From positions 4,402,001 to 4,466,000 of the forward strand of contig NZ_CP054139.1 of NCBI RefSeq assembly GCF_013283875.1: 64,000 nt of DNA, given 5' to 3'. Position numbers and translations under genes: made by a program. Every line of letters begins with the position of its first letter. The first letter of the stretch is position 1. The notes below the pieces were generated by a model. It was not told the origin of the DNA, did not search any database, and saw only the letters and a list, made by a program, of their open reading frames with translations. Origin of the DNA: Mucilaginibacter mali (GTDB taxonomy: Bacteria > Bacteroidota > Bacteroidia > Sphingobacteriales > Sphingobacteriaceae). This document shows positions 49,753-58,195 of this stretch, piece by piece.

Positions 49753-51180
49753 TTAGTCTATCGATCCGGTTTTCATTTTACCATTGGCATCAGCCATTTG
49801 GCTATCTACCTTGCCTTTAAAGGTTACTTTAATTACCGAAGCGATAGCATCAGGAGCTTTAGCAGGTACGTTAATGGTTAAGGCATCAGCCGATGTTGTG
49901 GTTTTTAAAGCCGCGCCCCCATCCAGCATTTTAGCCGATATCACCTGGTTCTTCAGGCCGGGGATACTCAGTTTGCCATCTTTCGGCCAGTTAAATACCG
50001 AGAAGTACAGCGTGGTATTACCGCCGTCTTCCTTACGGGTGCAGCGGCCCCAATCCAACGGTTTCAGCGGACTGGATTTAGTAGCGTAAATAGCCTCGCT
50101 GTTTACCTTCATCCAGGCACCCATGGCCTTCAAACTTTCCACGCTTTCCTTTGGAAAATCGCCCATACCGTCCGGGCCAACATTTAACAGGTAATTGCCT
50201 CCCTTCGATGCGATATCGCACAGGTTATGGATCAGCGTTTCGGGCGTTTTCCATTTATGATCGTAACTTTTGTAGCCCCAGGTGCCGTTCATGGTCATGC
50301 AGGTTTCCCAATCCATGCCATCCAGTTCGGCCTGGGTAGGGATCTTTTGCTCGGGCGTTTTGGTATCGCCGGGGAAGTTAGGGCGTTTCAGCCTGTCGTT
50401 GGTAATAATGTTCGGTTGCAATTTCAGTACATCGTTCAGTTTGTTGGCATACTCGTCGGTCATGCCGGTTGGAGTATCCCACCATAAAACCGCTACTTCG
50501 CCGTAGTTGGTTAACAATTCTTTAACCTGTGGAACAGCCACCTGATCAATGTATTCGCCCATGGTTTTGGTAGTTTGATACGGGTCCCAATGGCCGTTAT
50601 GCGCCGCGGTATAAGCGTCGATCTTAGCCGAATCGGGATTGGCCCAACCCTCGGATGTTACTTTTCGGGCAACCGCGCCGCCTGGGTTGTTCCAGTCCTG
50701 CGCCTGCGAGTAGTAGAAGCCCAGCTTGATGCCGTATTTTTTACAGGCAGCAGCTAATGGCTTCAGCACATCTTTACCATACGGTGTAGCATCGGCAATA
50801 TTCCATTTGCTGGCATTGCTTTTAAACATGGCAAAGCCATCGTGGTGCTTGGCGGTAATAACAATGTACTTCATCCCCGCATCCTTTGCCATGCGCACCC
50901 ATTCATCAGGGTTATAATTTACCGGGTTGAATTTTTTAGCTTCGGCCTGGTATTCGGCAACGGGTATTTTACCGCGGTTCATGATCCATTCGCCGCCGCG
51001 GCCCACTTCATGGCCATGGTACATGCCTGCCCACTGCGCGTAATCGCCCCAATGGATAAACATGCCGAAGCGTGCTTCGCGCCACCATTTCATCCGCTCA
51101 TCGCGGGTAAGCGTTTTTTGTGCTGAAACTGTTTGCGCCAGGCAAGCCAGCGCTATAAATGCCATCAATAGCTTTTTCAT
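49753..51180 (-). CDS. Glycoside hydrolase family 29, alpha-L-fucosidase-like
   Basis: A 475-residue exported enzyme (signal MKKLLMAFIALACLAQTVSAQ). GH29 features: EARFGMFIHWGDYAQW, YIVITAKHHDGFAMFKS, the nucleophile Asp in VAVLWWDTPTG, and the NYLLNVGPDGMGDF segment. It would remove alpha-L-fucose and heads the minus-strand cluster with GH27, the SGNH hydrolase and the lyase-like protein. Palindromes at 51190-51216 lie just upstream of its start and may be regulatory. Confidence 0.92.
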   Translation of the reverse strand: MKKLLMAFIALACLAQTVSAQKTLTRDERMKWWREARFGMFIHWGDYAQWAGMYHGHEVGRGGEWIMNRGKIPVAEYQAEAKKFNPVNYNPDEWVRMAKDAGMKYIVITAKHHDGFAMFKSNASKWNIADATPYGKDVLKPLAAACKKYGIKLGFYYSQAQDWNNPGGAVARKVTSEGWANPDSAKIDAYTAAHNGHWDPYQTTKTMGEYIDQVAVPQVKELLTNYGEVAVLWWDTPTGMTDEYANKLNDVLKLQPNIITNDRLKRPNFPGDTKTPEQKIPTQAELDGMDWETCMTMNGTWGYKSYDHKWKTPETLIHNLCDIASKGGNYLLNVGPDGMGDFPKESVESLKAMGAWMKVNSEAIYATKSSPLKPLDWGRCTRKEDGGNTTLYFSVFNWPKDGKLSIPGLKNQVISAKMLDGGAALKTTTSADALTINVPAKAPDAIASVIKVTFKGKVDSQMADANGKMKTGSID

Positions 51181-51189
51181 ATCTTAAAT

Positions 51190-51216
51190 ATTTGCTTGCA
51201 AATGCAACCCATTTGC
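51190..51216 (-). promoter_or_regulatory. Overlapping palindromes before the fucosidase gene
   Basis: ATTTGC-TT-GCAAAT (51190-51203) is immediately overlapped by GCAAATG-CAACC-CATTTGC (51198-51204 and 51210-51216). Three half-sites of the same sequence lie within 27 bp, just 10-36 nt before the start codon. They could form an operator, or alternative hairpins in the mRNA leader. Confidence 0.5.
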
Positions 51217-51410
51217 CGGTTAATAATTGTGAATGTAAATAGGTAAATATTTAGCTGGTATTAATGCAACCGGTTGACTATTTATTAAGTTATTTTGGCC
51301 GTCAATACAGGCTATGATTACTTTTAATGTTTATCAGGCTTAATAGCGTAAATAATCTGCCCAACAGGTTCTATTTCTTCAGAAAGCTCCCTCAATATCC
51401 AATCAAAAAC

Positions 51411-51450
51411 TGTACGTACCTGTACGGCAAGTGTACGCTACCGTACGGTA
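51411..51450. promoter_or_regulatory. Helically phased TGTACG array
   Basis: TGTACG occurs at 51411, 51421 and 51432, followed by the perfect 12 bp palindrome TACCGTACGGTA at 51439-51450. The GTAC cores at 51412, 51422, 51433 and 51443 are 10, 11 and 10 bp apart, i.e. on one face of the helix. It lies about 100 bp upstream of the ECF sigma gene and 230 bp upstream of the fucosidase gene. Confidence 0.6.
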
Positions 51451-51546
51451 TCCAATAGCCTGTAAAATTTATTTCGCTGATTATCAAACATATAAATAAG
51501 TGGTTTCAATTTTGGCATAGGGTATTCAAATCAGTATAAGAATATC

Positions 51547-52104
51547 ATGACTACCGAAGATAAATTGAAAAAGATATGGGAAGGCTGCCTGAAGAACGAG
51601 CGCAAACAGGAAGAGTTGTTTTATAAAACCCTTGCCCCGCGCATGATGGCCGTTTGCATGCGCTATGCTCACGACCGCGACGAGGCTCAGGACATTTTAC
51701 AGGAAGGCTTTATCAAAGCCTTTAAAAACCGGGGCAATTACCGTAGCGAGGGCAGCCTGGAGGGATGGTTGCGCCGCATTATGGTACATGCCGCTATTTC
51801 GCGCTACCGCAAGGCCAAGCCCATTGTTTTGTGCGAAGATATGAGCGCCGAAACATTAGGCAGTGTTTATTACCATGAAGATATGGAGGCTAAGGACCTG
51901 ATGCGTATCATCCGCCAGTTACCGGATACCTACCGCGAGGTGTTTAATATGTATGCTATAGAGGGCTACTCGCACCAGGAAATTGGCAGCGCCCTGGGCA
52001 TGACCGAACTATTATCGCGTACAACCCTGCACCGTGCCCGCACCGTATTAAAAACTAAGCTAAGTCGGTTAAAAACAGCGTCCGATTACCGCATGGCAGT
52101 ATAA
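51547..52104 (+). CDS. ECF-type RNA polymerase sigma factor
   Basis: A 185-residue sigma-70-family protein. Region 2: MRYAHDRDEAQDILQEGFIKAFKNRGNYRSEGSLEGWLRRIMVHAAI; region 4: QLPDTYREVFNMYAIEGYSHQEIGSALGMTELLSRTTLHRARTVLKTKL. No anti-sigma gene is adjacent. It diverges from the glycan cluster and shares the upstream region with it, so it could regulate it or be regulated with it. It ends 1 nt before the convergent cyclo-ligase gene. Confidence 0.9.
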   Translation: MTTEDKLKKIWEGCLKNERKQEELFYKTLAPRMMAVCMRYAHDRDEAQDILQEGFIKAFKNRGNYRSEGSLEGWLRRIMVHAAISRYRKAKPIVLCEDMSAETLGSVYYHEDMEAKDLMRIIRQLPDTYREVFNMYAIEGYSHQEIGSALGMTELLSRTTLHRARTVLKTKLSRLKTASDYRMAV

Positions 52105-52105
52105 A

Positions 52106-52681
52106 TTACCGGGGCCAGTTATACAATTGCCCCGGTGTAAGGCAAACTTGCATCCGCAGATCGTGCCTGTTTACATCATCGATATTTTTCACCGGCTTAA
52201 ATAACGAGAGGCCGGTGAGTTGCACATCGGGCCTGCAAAGTTCTACAAACCTGTCGTAAAATCCTTTGCCGTAGCCAACGCGGTAGCCCCTGGTGTCAAA
52301 AATCAGCATGGGCAGCAATACCATATCTATTTCCGCGGCGGCTATTTCGTTTCCCGCCACAGGTTCGGTAATGCCGTATTTGTTAACCTCCAGTACAAGA
52401 TCATCATCATCGGCATAACTGAACATCTGCAAAGTGCGGAAATCGGTTTTGGGGAAAACGATCTTTATATCCCGATGATTTTCCTTCAACCAATCCCTTA
52501 TGAGATAGGTATCCGGTTCCCGATTTTGTACCATCGGCAAAAACAAGTGCGCACAGCGTATGGTCGACAGATCAAGCTGTTGAAATTGCGCAAGCAGCTT
52601 CAGGTTCAAACACTGGTACTCGTCGTCAGTAAGTTGCCTGCGTTTAGCGAGATATCCCTGCCGCAATTGCTGTTTATTCAC
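52106..52681 (-). CDS. 5-formyltetrahydrofolate cyclo-ligase
   Basis: A 191-residue enzyme of the MTHFS family. The N-terminal RKR-like helix MNKQQLRQGYLAKRRQL and the ATP/folate-binding segment DTRGYRVGYGKGFYDRF are diagnostic. It converts 5-formyl-THF to methenyl-THF. Full length. It lies 17 nt downstream of the OsmC-like gene in transcript order and may be cotranscribed with it. Confidence 0.9.
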   Translation of the reverse strand: MNKQQLRQGYLAKRRQLTDDEYQCLNLKLLAQFQQLDLSTIRCAHLFLPMVQNREPDTYLIRDWLKENHRDIKIVFPKTDFRTLQMFSYADDDDLVLEVNKYGITEPVAGNEIAAAEIDMVLLPMLIFDTRGYRVGYGKGFYDRFVELCRPDVQLTGLSLFKPVKNIDDVNRHDLRMQVCLTPGQLYNWPR

Positions 52682-52698
52682 GATGGACTAAGGTGAAT

Positions 52699-53100
52699 CT
52701 ACCAGCCAAAATCAACCGTCTTCACCAGGTCGGGGTGCAGGCTCAGGTAAACCGGACAGGTTAGGGCCGCGTGTTCCAATATCTTCTGTTCCTTTTCGGT
52801 ATAAGTTTTCGGGAAGGTGAAGCTGATCTGGATCTCGGCAACACGGCGGGGGTTAGCGGCCATAATTTTGGTAATGGACGCCTTAGTGCCATCGATATCG
52901 ATACCATGTGTACGGCTGGAAATACCCATAATGGTCATCATGCAGCTGCCCAGCGATGCCGACATCAGGTCGGTTGGCGAAAATGCGTCGCCCTTGCCCT
53001 GGTTATCCAGCGGCGCGTCGGTAATAATATGTGTGCCCGATTGTACGTGTACCGGCTCGGTACGCAGATCGCCCAGGTAGGTGGTTTCTATAGTAGCCAT
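52699..53100 (-). CDS. OsmC/Ohr-family protein
   Basis: A 133-residue protein with the two redox Cys of the family in SLGSCMMTIMG and ALTCPVYLSL, plus a conserved Arg-rich start. OsmC-family proteins reduce organic hydroperoxides in the cytoplasm. It has the short Bacteroidota length. Upstream is a family A repeat and then the divergent tex gene. Confidence 0.88.
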   Translation of the reverse strand: MATIETTYLGDLRTEPVHVQSGTHIITDAPLDNQGKGDAFSPTDLMSASLGSCMMTIMGISSRTHGIDIDGTKASITKIMAANPRRVAEIQISFTFPKTYTEKEQKILEHAALTCPVYLSLHPDLVKTVDFGW

Positions 53101-53148
53101 GTGTAATGTATTTTGATGTGTTCAAATCTAATAAAACATGGTGGCGAA

Positions 53149-53291
53149 TTAACCACAAAGAACACAAAGAATTTGCGTTGTGATCAGCACAAAGAACAGA
53201 AAGTTCGTTTTCCTTATTACCAAAATGAATGGCTTTGTGAACTTTGTGGCTGATCTTCAGTTAAAAAGATCTTTGTGTTCTTTGTGGTTAA
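53149..53291. repeat. Intergenic inverted repeat, family A copy 4
   Basis: Perfect 21 bp inverted ends (53149-53169 and 53271-53291, TTAACCACAAAGAACACAAAG inward). In this copy both arms carry CAAAGAACACAAAG, unlike copies 1 and 3 (CAAAGGGC). It lies in the divergent region between the osmC-like gene and tex. Confidence 0.85.
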
Positions 53292-53347
53292 ATCTTCCCG
53301 ATTTTTTGTGGTTAAATTCTAACTTCGCATCTCTATAATACGAATAC

Positions 53348-55630
53348 ATGTCAGCACACCACCATAAAATAGCTTCCGAACTTTCTGTTACCGATAAACA
53401 GGTTACCGCCACCATCGCCTTGCTTGATGAGGGCGCTACCGTACCATTCATCAGCCGTTACCGTAAGGAATTGACGGGCAGTTTGGATGAGGTGCAGGTG
53501 GCCGCCATCCGCGACCGCGTGCAGCAACTGCGTGATTTGGATAAACGCCGCGAGGCCATCCTGAAATCGCTTACCGACATGGGTAAACTTACGCCCGAAC
53601 TGGAAGAACAGATCAATGCCGCCGAAACCATGGTGCTGCTGGAAGACATTTACCTACCCTATCGCCCTAAACGCCAAACCCGCGCCACCAAGGCCCGCGA
53701 GAAAGGCCTGCAGCCTTTGGCCGATGTGATACTGACCCAAAACAAAATAGACCTTGAAGCCGAAGCCGATAAATACATAGATGCCGAAAAAGGTGTTAAC
53801 AGCATGGAGGAAGCTTTGGCCGGCGCAAGGGATATCATTGCCGAAACGATTAGCGAGAATGCCGAAGTACGCACCAAAGTGCGCGCGCTGTTTGTAGAAA
53901 AGGGCACTTTTGAATCGAAGGTAGTACCAGGCAAGGAAGAGGCCGGTATCAAGTATAAAGATTACTTTGAGTGGTGCGAACCGGTAAAGACCGCTCCATC
54001 GCACCGGGTACTGGCCATGCGCCGTGGCGAGAAGGAAGAGATTTTATACCTCGACCTGCAACCGCCCGAAGATGAAGCCATAGCGGTATTAGACCGTGAA
54101 TTTGTTACCGGCAACAACGCCTCGTCCGATCAGGTGCGTTTGGCTATTGCCGATGGTTACAAGCGCCTGCTAAAACCATCGATGGAGACCGAAGTGCGCC
54201 TGATGACCAAAAAGGCCGCCGATGAGGAGGCCATCCGCGTATTTGCCGAGAATGCCCGCCAACTATTACTGGCTGCACCACTTGGCCAAAAACGTGTAAT
54301 GGCTATCGACCCCGGCTTCCGTACGGGCTGTAAAGTGGTTTGTTTGGATGAGCAGGGTAAACTGGAAGAGTACACCGCCATTTTCCCGCATACGGGTGCC
54401 GGTCAGGCTAAAGAGGCCGAAAAGACCGTGCCTTATTTGGTAGATAAATATAAAATTGAGGCCATAGCTATCGGCAATGGTACTGCCGGCCGCGAGACTG
54501 AGGCCTTTGTGCGCAACCTGCAGATCCCAGGCGTTACTATTGTAATGGTGAACGAAAGCGGCGCTTCTATCTACTCCGCATCGGAAGTGGCGCGCGAGGA
54601 GTTCCCGGATAAGGATGTAACTGTCAGGGGCGCTGTGTCTATCGGTCGCCGGTTGATGGATCCGCTGGCCGAATTGGTGAAGATCGACCCAAAATCTATT
54701 GGCGTTGGCCAGTACCAGCACGATGTAGATCAAACCAAATTGCAAACATCGCTGGATGATACCGTGATCAGTTGCGTGAACGCTGTGGGCGTAGAACTGA
54801 ATACCGCCAGTAAGGAGATATTGGCCTACGTATCGGGCCTTGGCCCGCAGTTGGCGCAAAATATTGTGGCCTACCGCAATGAGAACGGCGCCTTTAAACG
54901 CCGCGAGCAATTGAAAAAAGTACCGCGTTTGGGCGACAAGGCATTTGAACAGGCGGCAGGGTTTCTGCGTATTCGTAATACCGATGATCCGCTGGAGGCG
55001 AGCGCCGTACACCCGGAGCGTTACGCGCTGGTACAGCAAATGGCAAAAGACAAAGGCTGCACCGTTGCCAGCCTGATGAGCGATGCCGCCCTGCGCAAAA
55101 GCATCCCGCTGCAAAAATATATTACCGATACCGTAGGCTTACCTACCCTTAATGATATTATGGCCGAGCTGGCCAAACCCGGCCGCGATCCGCGCGAGCA
55201 GTTCGAGATGTTCAGCTTTACCGAGGGGGTGAATGATATTAAAGACCTGAAGGCGGGCATGAAGCTGCCAGGCATTGTAACCAACATCACCGCCTTTGGG
55301 GCCTTTGTTGATATCGGCGTTCACCAGGATGGTTTGGTTCACCTGAGCCAGATCACCAACCGCTTTATCAAAGACCCGAACGAGGTGCTAAAGGTATCGC
55401 AACGCGTAGAGGTAACTGTTACCGGTGTTGACGAAGCCCGCAAGCGTATCTCGTTATCGATGAAGGAAAACGAACCAAAACCCGAGCGCAAGCCTAACGA
55501 CCGCCGGCCGGATGATCGACGCCCTGCTCAACAACAGCATAACAAAGCAAACAATCAGCAACGCCCAAAACCAGCCGAAGAGACGGATATGGCGATAAAA
55601 CTGGCAGCGCTGAGGAGTAAGTTTAAGTAG
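53348..55630 (+). CDS. tex: Tex-family transcription accessory protein (RNA-binding)
   Basis: A 760-residue Tex/YhgF protein: N-terminal helix-turn-helix-like part, YqgF/RNase-H-like domain with MAIDPGFRTGCKV and AIGNGTAGRETE, HhH motifs (VSGLGPQLAQNIVAYRNENG, KVPRLGDKAFEQAAGF) and a C-terminal S1 domain (GIVTNITAFGAFVDIGVHQDGLVHLSQ). An Asp/Arg/Gln-rich tail follows. It binds RNA and influences transcription and stress tolerance. Convergent with the esterase gene; palindromes lie between them. Confidence 0.96.
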   Translation: MSAHHHKIASELSVTDKQVTATIALLDEGATVPFISRYRKELTGSLDEVQVAAIRDRVQQLRDLDKRREAILKSLTDMGKLTPELEEQINAAETMVLLEDIYLPYRPKRQTRATKAREKGLQPLADVILTQNKIDLEAEADKYIDAEKGVNSMEEALAGARDIIAETISENAEVRTKVRALFVEKGTFESKVVPGKEEAGIKYKDYFEWCEPVKTAPSHRVLAMRRGEKEEILYLDLQPPEDEAIAVLDREFVTGNNASSDQVRLAIADGYKRLLKPSMETEVRLMTKKAADEEAIRVFAENARQLLLAAPLGQKRVMAIDPGFRTGCKVVCLDEQGKLEEYTAIFPHTGAGQAKEAEKTVPYLVDKYKIEAIAIGNGTAGRETEAFVRNLQIPGVTIVMVNESGASIYSASEVAREEFPDKDVTVRGAVSIGRRLMDPLAELVKIDPKSIGVGQYQHDVDQTKLQTSLDDTVISCVNAVGVELNTASKEILAYVSGLGPQLAQNIVAYRNENGAFKRREQLKKVPRLGDKAFEQAAGFLRIRNTDDPLEASAVHPERYALVQQMAKDKGCTVASLMSDAALRKSIPLQKYITDTVGLPTLNDIMAELAKPGRDPREQFEMFSFTEGVNDIKDLKAGMKLPGIVTNITAFGAFVDIGVHQDGLVHLSQITNRFIKDPNEVLKVSQRVEVTVTGVDEARKRISLSMKENEPKPERKPNDRRPDDRRPAQQQHNKANNQQRPKPAEETDMAIKLAALRSKFK

Positions 55631-55644
55631 GGCCTTTGATGCGC

Positions 55645-55760
55645 AAAAAGGTTAACATAATGTAACATAATTCGATGTTACATTATGTATTAAATAATTG
55701 AAAATCAACTAATTAAAAATAAAAAGAACAATATTTGGCGCAAATTATGTTAACCTTTTT
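55645..55760. repeat. Palindromic region after tex
   Basis: Outer arms AAAAAGGTTAACATAA (55645-55660) and TTATGTTAACCTTTTT (55745-55760) are perfect over 16 bp. Overlapping them is a second perfect stem CATAATGTAACAT/ATGTTACATTATG (55656-55668, 55675-55687) with a 6 nt loop. AT-rich, between the convergent tex and esterase genes, so a bidirectional terminator is one reading. Confidence 0.75.
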
Positions 55761-55827
55761 TTGAAAAACGCAAACACAATCATAACTAACTGAAAATAAA
55801 GACACTACATATAAACCACCGCATTAT

Positions 55828-56649
55828 CTACAGTTTCGCCACCCACCACTTATAAAAATCCGGGAACTCCAGCATCCATTGGTGCTCATTGTGTTTTTCG
55901 CCTTTTAACACCACCGGCGGCGGCATATGGGCACGTTTAACGCCTTTCTTCATCAGCAAGGTATCCATTTGGGCCACATCATGGGCTTCATTGCCCTCCT
56001 GGTCGCCGCAAAACTGGTAGAACCTTGATTTGGCAGAAACACCCGTACTATCCACAAAATGATTGATCTGCGGATTGATCCACAACGCGGGCGAGAAGAT
56101 CCCGGCCGTACCAAATACTTTAGGGTATTTAATAGTAGCGTACAGAGCGATCAACCCTCCCATTGAACTGCCCGCGATGGCGGTATTCGCGGCATCAGTT
56201 TTGGTGCGGTAATGCGCATCTATATAAGGCTTCAGCGTATTCACCATAAATTCAGTATAGGCAGGGCCATCGGCCGCGCCATAATTGCTTTTGTACGGGC
56301 TGTATTCGGCAATGCGCAATTGCGCGCCGTGGTTTATGCCTACAATAATACATTGCTTACTATCGGGCAGCGTTTTCAATACCGAATCCACACACCAGCT
56401 ATTTTTGCGGCTGCCATCTTTATTGTAGATATTTTGCGCGTCCTGCATGTATATTACCGGGTACTTTTTACCGGTTTTGTAATAATCGGCAGGCAGGTAA
56501 ATCTGGATATCGCGCTGGCGCTGTAGCTGGGAGATGCTTAGGTTGGTGGTGATATAGTGTGGCTGATCGGTTTCTTTTGGGGTGGTTTGCGCTTGTGCGG
56601 TTTGGATAAACAGGGCACAGGCGATTATTAATAGCAGAGTTTGTTTCAT
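55828..56649 (-). CDS. Alpha/beta-hydrolase esterase (enterochelin-esterase-like)
   Basis: A 273-residue exported hydrolase (signal ending ...IQTAQAQ). The nucleophile motif is AIAGSSMGGLIALYATIKYP, and the N-terminal block IQIYLPADYYKTGKKYPVIYMQDAQ is typical of the esterase D/enterochelin esterase-like group; a late His in KGEKHNEHQWMLEFP completes the triad. Substrate unknown: siderophore, feruloyl or acetyl esters are all compatible. Alone in its transcription unit. Confidence 0.85.
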   Translation of the reverse strand: MKQTLLLIIACALFIQTAQAQTTPKETDQPHYITTNLSISQLQRQRDIQIYLPADYYKTGKKYPVIYMQDAQNIYNKDGSRKNSWCVDSVLKTLPDSKQCIIVGINHGAQLRIAEYSPYKSNYGAADGPAYTEFMVNTLKPYIDAHYRTKTDAANTAIAGSSMGGLIALYATIKYPKVFGTAGIFSPALWINPQINHFVDSTGVSAKSRFYQFCGDQEGNEAHDVAQMDTLLMKKGVKRAHMPPPVVLKGEKHNEHQWMLEFPDFYKWWVAKL

Positions 56650-57216
56650 AATTGTTTATATGGTTCGGGAAATATAGGGAATGTTGATGAGAATAGTACC
56701 GCTACGTTATTACGAGGTACGAAGCAATGGCTAAGATGCCGCACACTCTCCAAATGGTAGTAGCCATTAAATAAAAAGCGTGTGGCATGTGCGATTCCCT
56801 CCCATGGGGAAATGTTATTACGTTAAGGATGATCAGCCGAATAAAGCCCCCTCTAAATCTCCCCCGATAGGGGAGACTTAGGCTGCACAAGCGTAAAATT
56901 CTTAAAGTCCTCCCCTTTGGGGAGGATTTAGGTGGGGCTTAAAAGCTTAACTTAATGACATTGCACATGGGGAGGGTGTAGGGAGGGGTTTATACAATAT
57001 CCATCATGGCTAAACCCCTCCCCGCCACTACGCAGGCAACCGCACCCCTCCCATGGGAGGGAACAGTCACCGCTATCCGAAGTCTCCGACTTCGGATAAC
57101 CTGCAATACTTTCTGTATAGCATAGAGATTACTTCGAACCTGGCAATGGATTAGTGTTATAAACGGAGAAAGGCGCTTTTAGCGCCTTTCTCCGTTTATC
57201 TATGTTGCTGATATAT
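56650..57216. other. Gene-free region packed with GC-rich palindromic repeats
   Basis: Contains a half-arm of the GTCAT-type element E at 56701-56727, then several CCCCTC/GGGGAG-type palindromes and their inverses (roughly 56845-57062, including a TCTCCCCCGATAGGGGAGA hairpin and CCCCTCCC/GGGAGGGG units), then a CCGAAGTC-TCC-GACTTCGG hairpin at 57077-57095. The related CCCTCT/AGAGGG units make up repeats F1 and F2. No coding potential. The right end is the MoxR terminator. Confidence 0.6.
57161..57197 (-). terminator. Terminator of the MoxR gene
   Basis: A perfect 17 bp stem (AAACGGAGAAAGGCGCT and its complement) with a TTT loop, 20 nt beyond the MoxR stop codon. The flanking T-run on the minus strand is weak, but the stem is very stable. 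Confidence 0.7.
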
Positions 57217-58179
57217 TTAAAACAATCCCTCAATAATCGCATCCGCTGTCAATCCCTCCGCCTCGGCGTGATAGCTGCGTACAATACGGTGGCGCAGGAT
57301 GGGTTTGGCTACGGCCTTTACATCCTCAATATCGGGCGAGTATTTGCCGCTGATGACCGCGTGGCATTTGGCGCCCAGTACCAGGAATTGCGAGGCGCGC
57401 GGACCTGCACCCCAGTTCAGCATCTTTTTTACCTGCGCGGTGGCCATATCGCCTTGCGGGCGGGTTTTGGCTACCAGTTTAACAGCATATTCGAGTACGT
57501 TATCGGCAACGGGGATATTGCGTACTAATTGCTGGAAATAAATGATCTGTTCGGCGTTCAGTATTTTATTTACCTCCTGCTTCAGGGTGCTGGTGGTGTT
57601 TTTTACTACCTGCAATTCCTCGGCAAAGGTGGGGTAATCAAGCGATACATTGAACATAAAGCGATCCAGCTGCGCTTCGGGCAGCGGGTAGGTACCTTCC
57701 TGTTCAATAGGGTTTTGGGTAGCCAGTACAAAAAATGGCTGCGCCAGTTTATGGGTAACACCGGCGGCGGTAACCGCTTTTTCCTGCATGGCCTCTAATA
57801 AGGCGGCCTGTGTTTTTGGCGGCGTACGGTTGATCTCGTCGGCCAGGATAATGTTAGAGAATATTGGCCCGCGGATAAATTTAAAGTTGCGGTCTTCGCC
57901 TAAGATCTCTGAGCCGATAATGTCCGATGGCATCAGGTCGGGCGTAAACTGTATGCGGTTAAAATCCAGGTCCAGCACCTGCGATATGGTTTGCACCAAC
58001 AAGGTTTTAGCCAGGCCGGGCACACCAACCAGCAAGCAATGCCCGTTACTGAAGATAGATATCAGCACCGATTTCACCACATCATCCTGGCCGATTATTA
58101 CTTTACCAATCTCTGTCCTGATTTGTTGAAAAGCATTTTTTAAAGCATCGGCGGCTTCTACGTCTGAGCGGTGCTGCAT
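57217..58179 (-). CDS. MoxR-family AAA+ ATPase
   Basis: A 320-residue AAA+ chaperone-like ATPase: Walker A GVPGLAKTLLVQ, Walker B ILADEINRTPPKTQAALLEAMQE, sensor 1 FVLATQNPIEQEGTYPLPEAQLDRF. MoxR proteins activate or insert partners, often together with vWA-domain proteins; no vWA gene is visible in this window. It lies 16 nt after the SurA-like gene on the same strand and probably shares its transcript. A strong terminator follows. Confidence 0.93.
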   Translation of the reverse strand: MQHRSDVEAADALKNAFQQIRTEIGKVIIGQDDVVKSVLISIFSNGHCLLVGVPGLAKTLLVQTISQVLDLDFNRIQFTPDLMPSDIIGSEILGEDRNFKFIRGPIFSNIILADEINRTPPKTQAALLEAMQEKAVTAAGVTHKLAQPFFVLATQNPIEQEGTYPLPEAQLDRFMFNVSLDYPTFAEELQVVKNTTSTLKQEVNKILNAEQIIYFQQLVRNIPVADNVLEYAVKLVAKTRPQGDMATAQVKKMLNWGAGPRASQFLVLGAKCHAVISGKYSPDIEDVKAVAKPILRHRIVRSYHAEAEGLTADAIIEGLF

Positions 58180-58195
58180 ATGGTATATCTATATT

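Larger units (their letters stand above)
51181..51546. other. Divergent regulatory region of the glycan cluster and an ECF sigma gene
   Basis: No gene. It contains the overlapping palindromes at 51190-51216 next to the GH29 start and the GTAC array at 51411-51450 closer to the sigma factor start. The rest is AT-rich. Confidence 0.6.

Noticed and set aside
54266-55114. A 282-codon minus-strand frame inside tex
   Set aside because: It is the antisense shadow of a well-conserved Tex protein.
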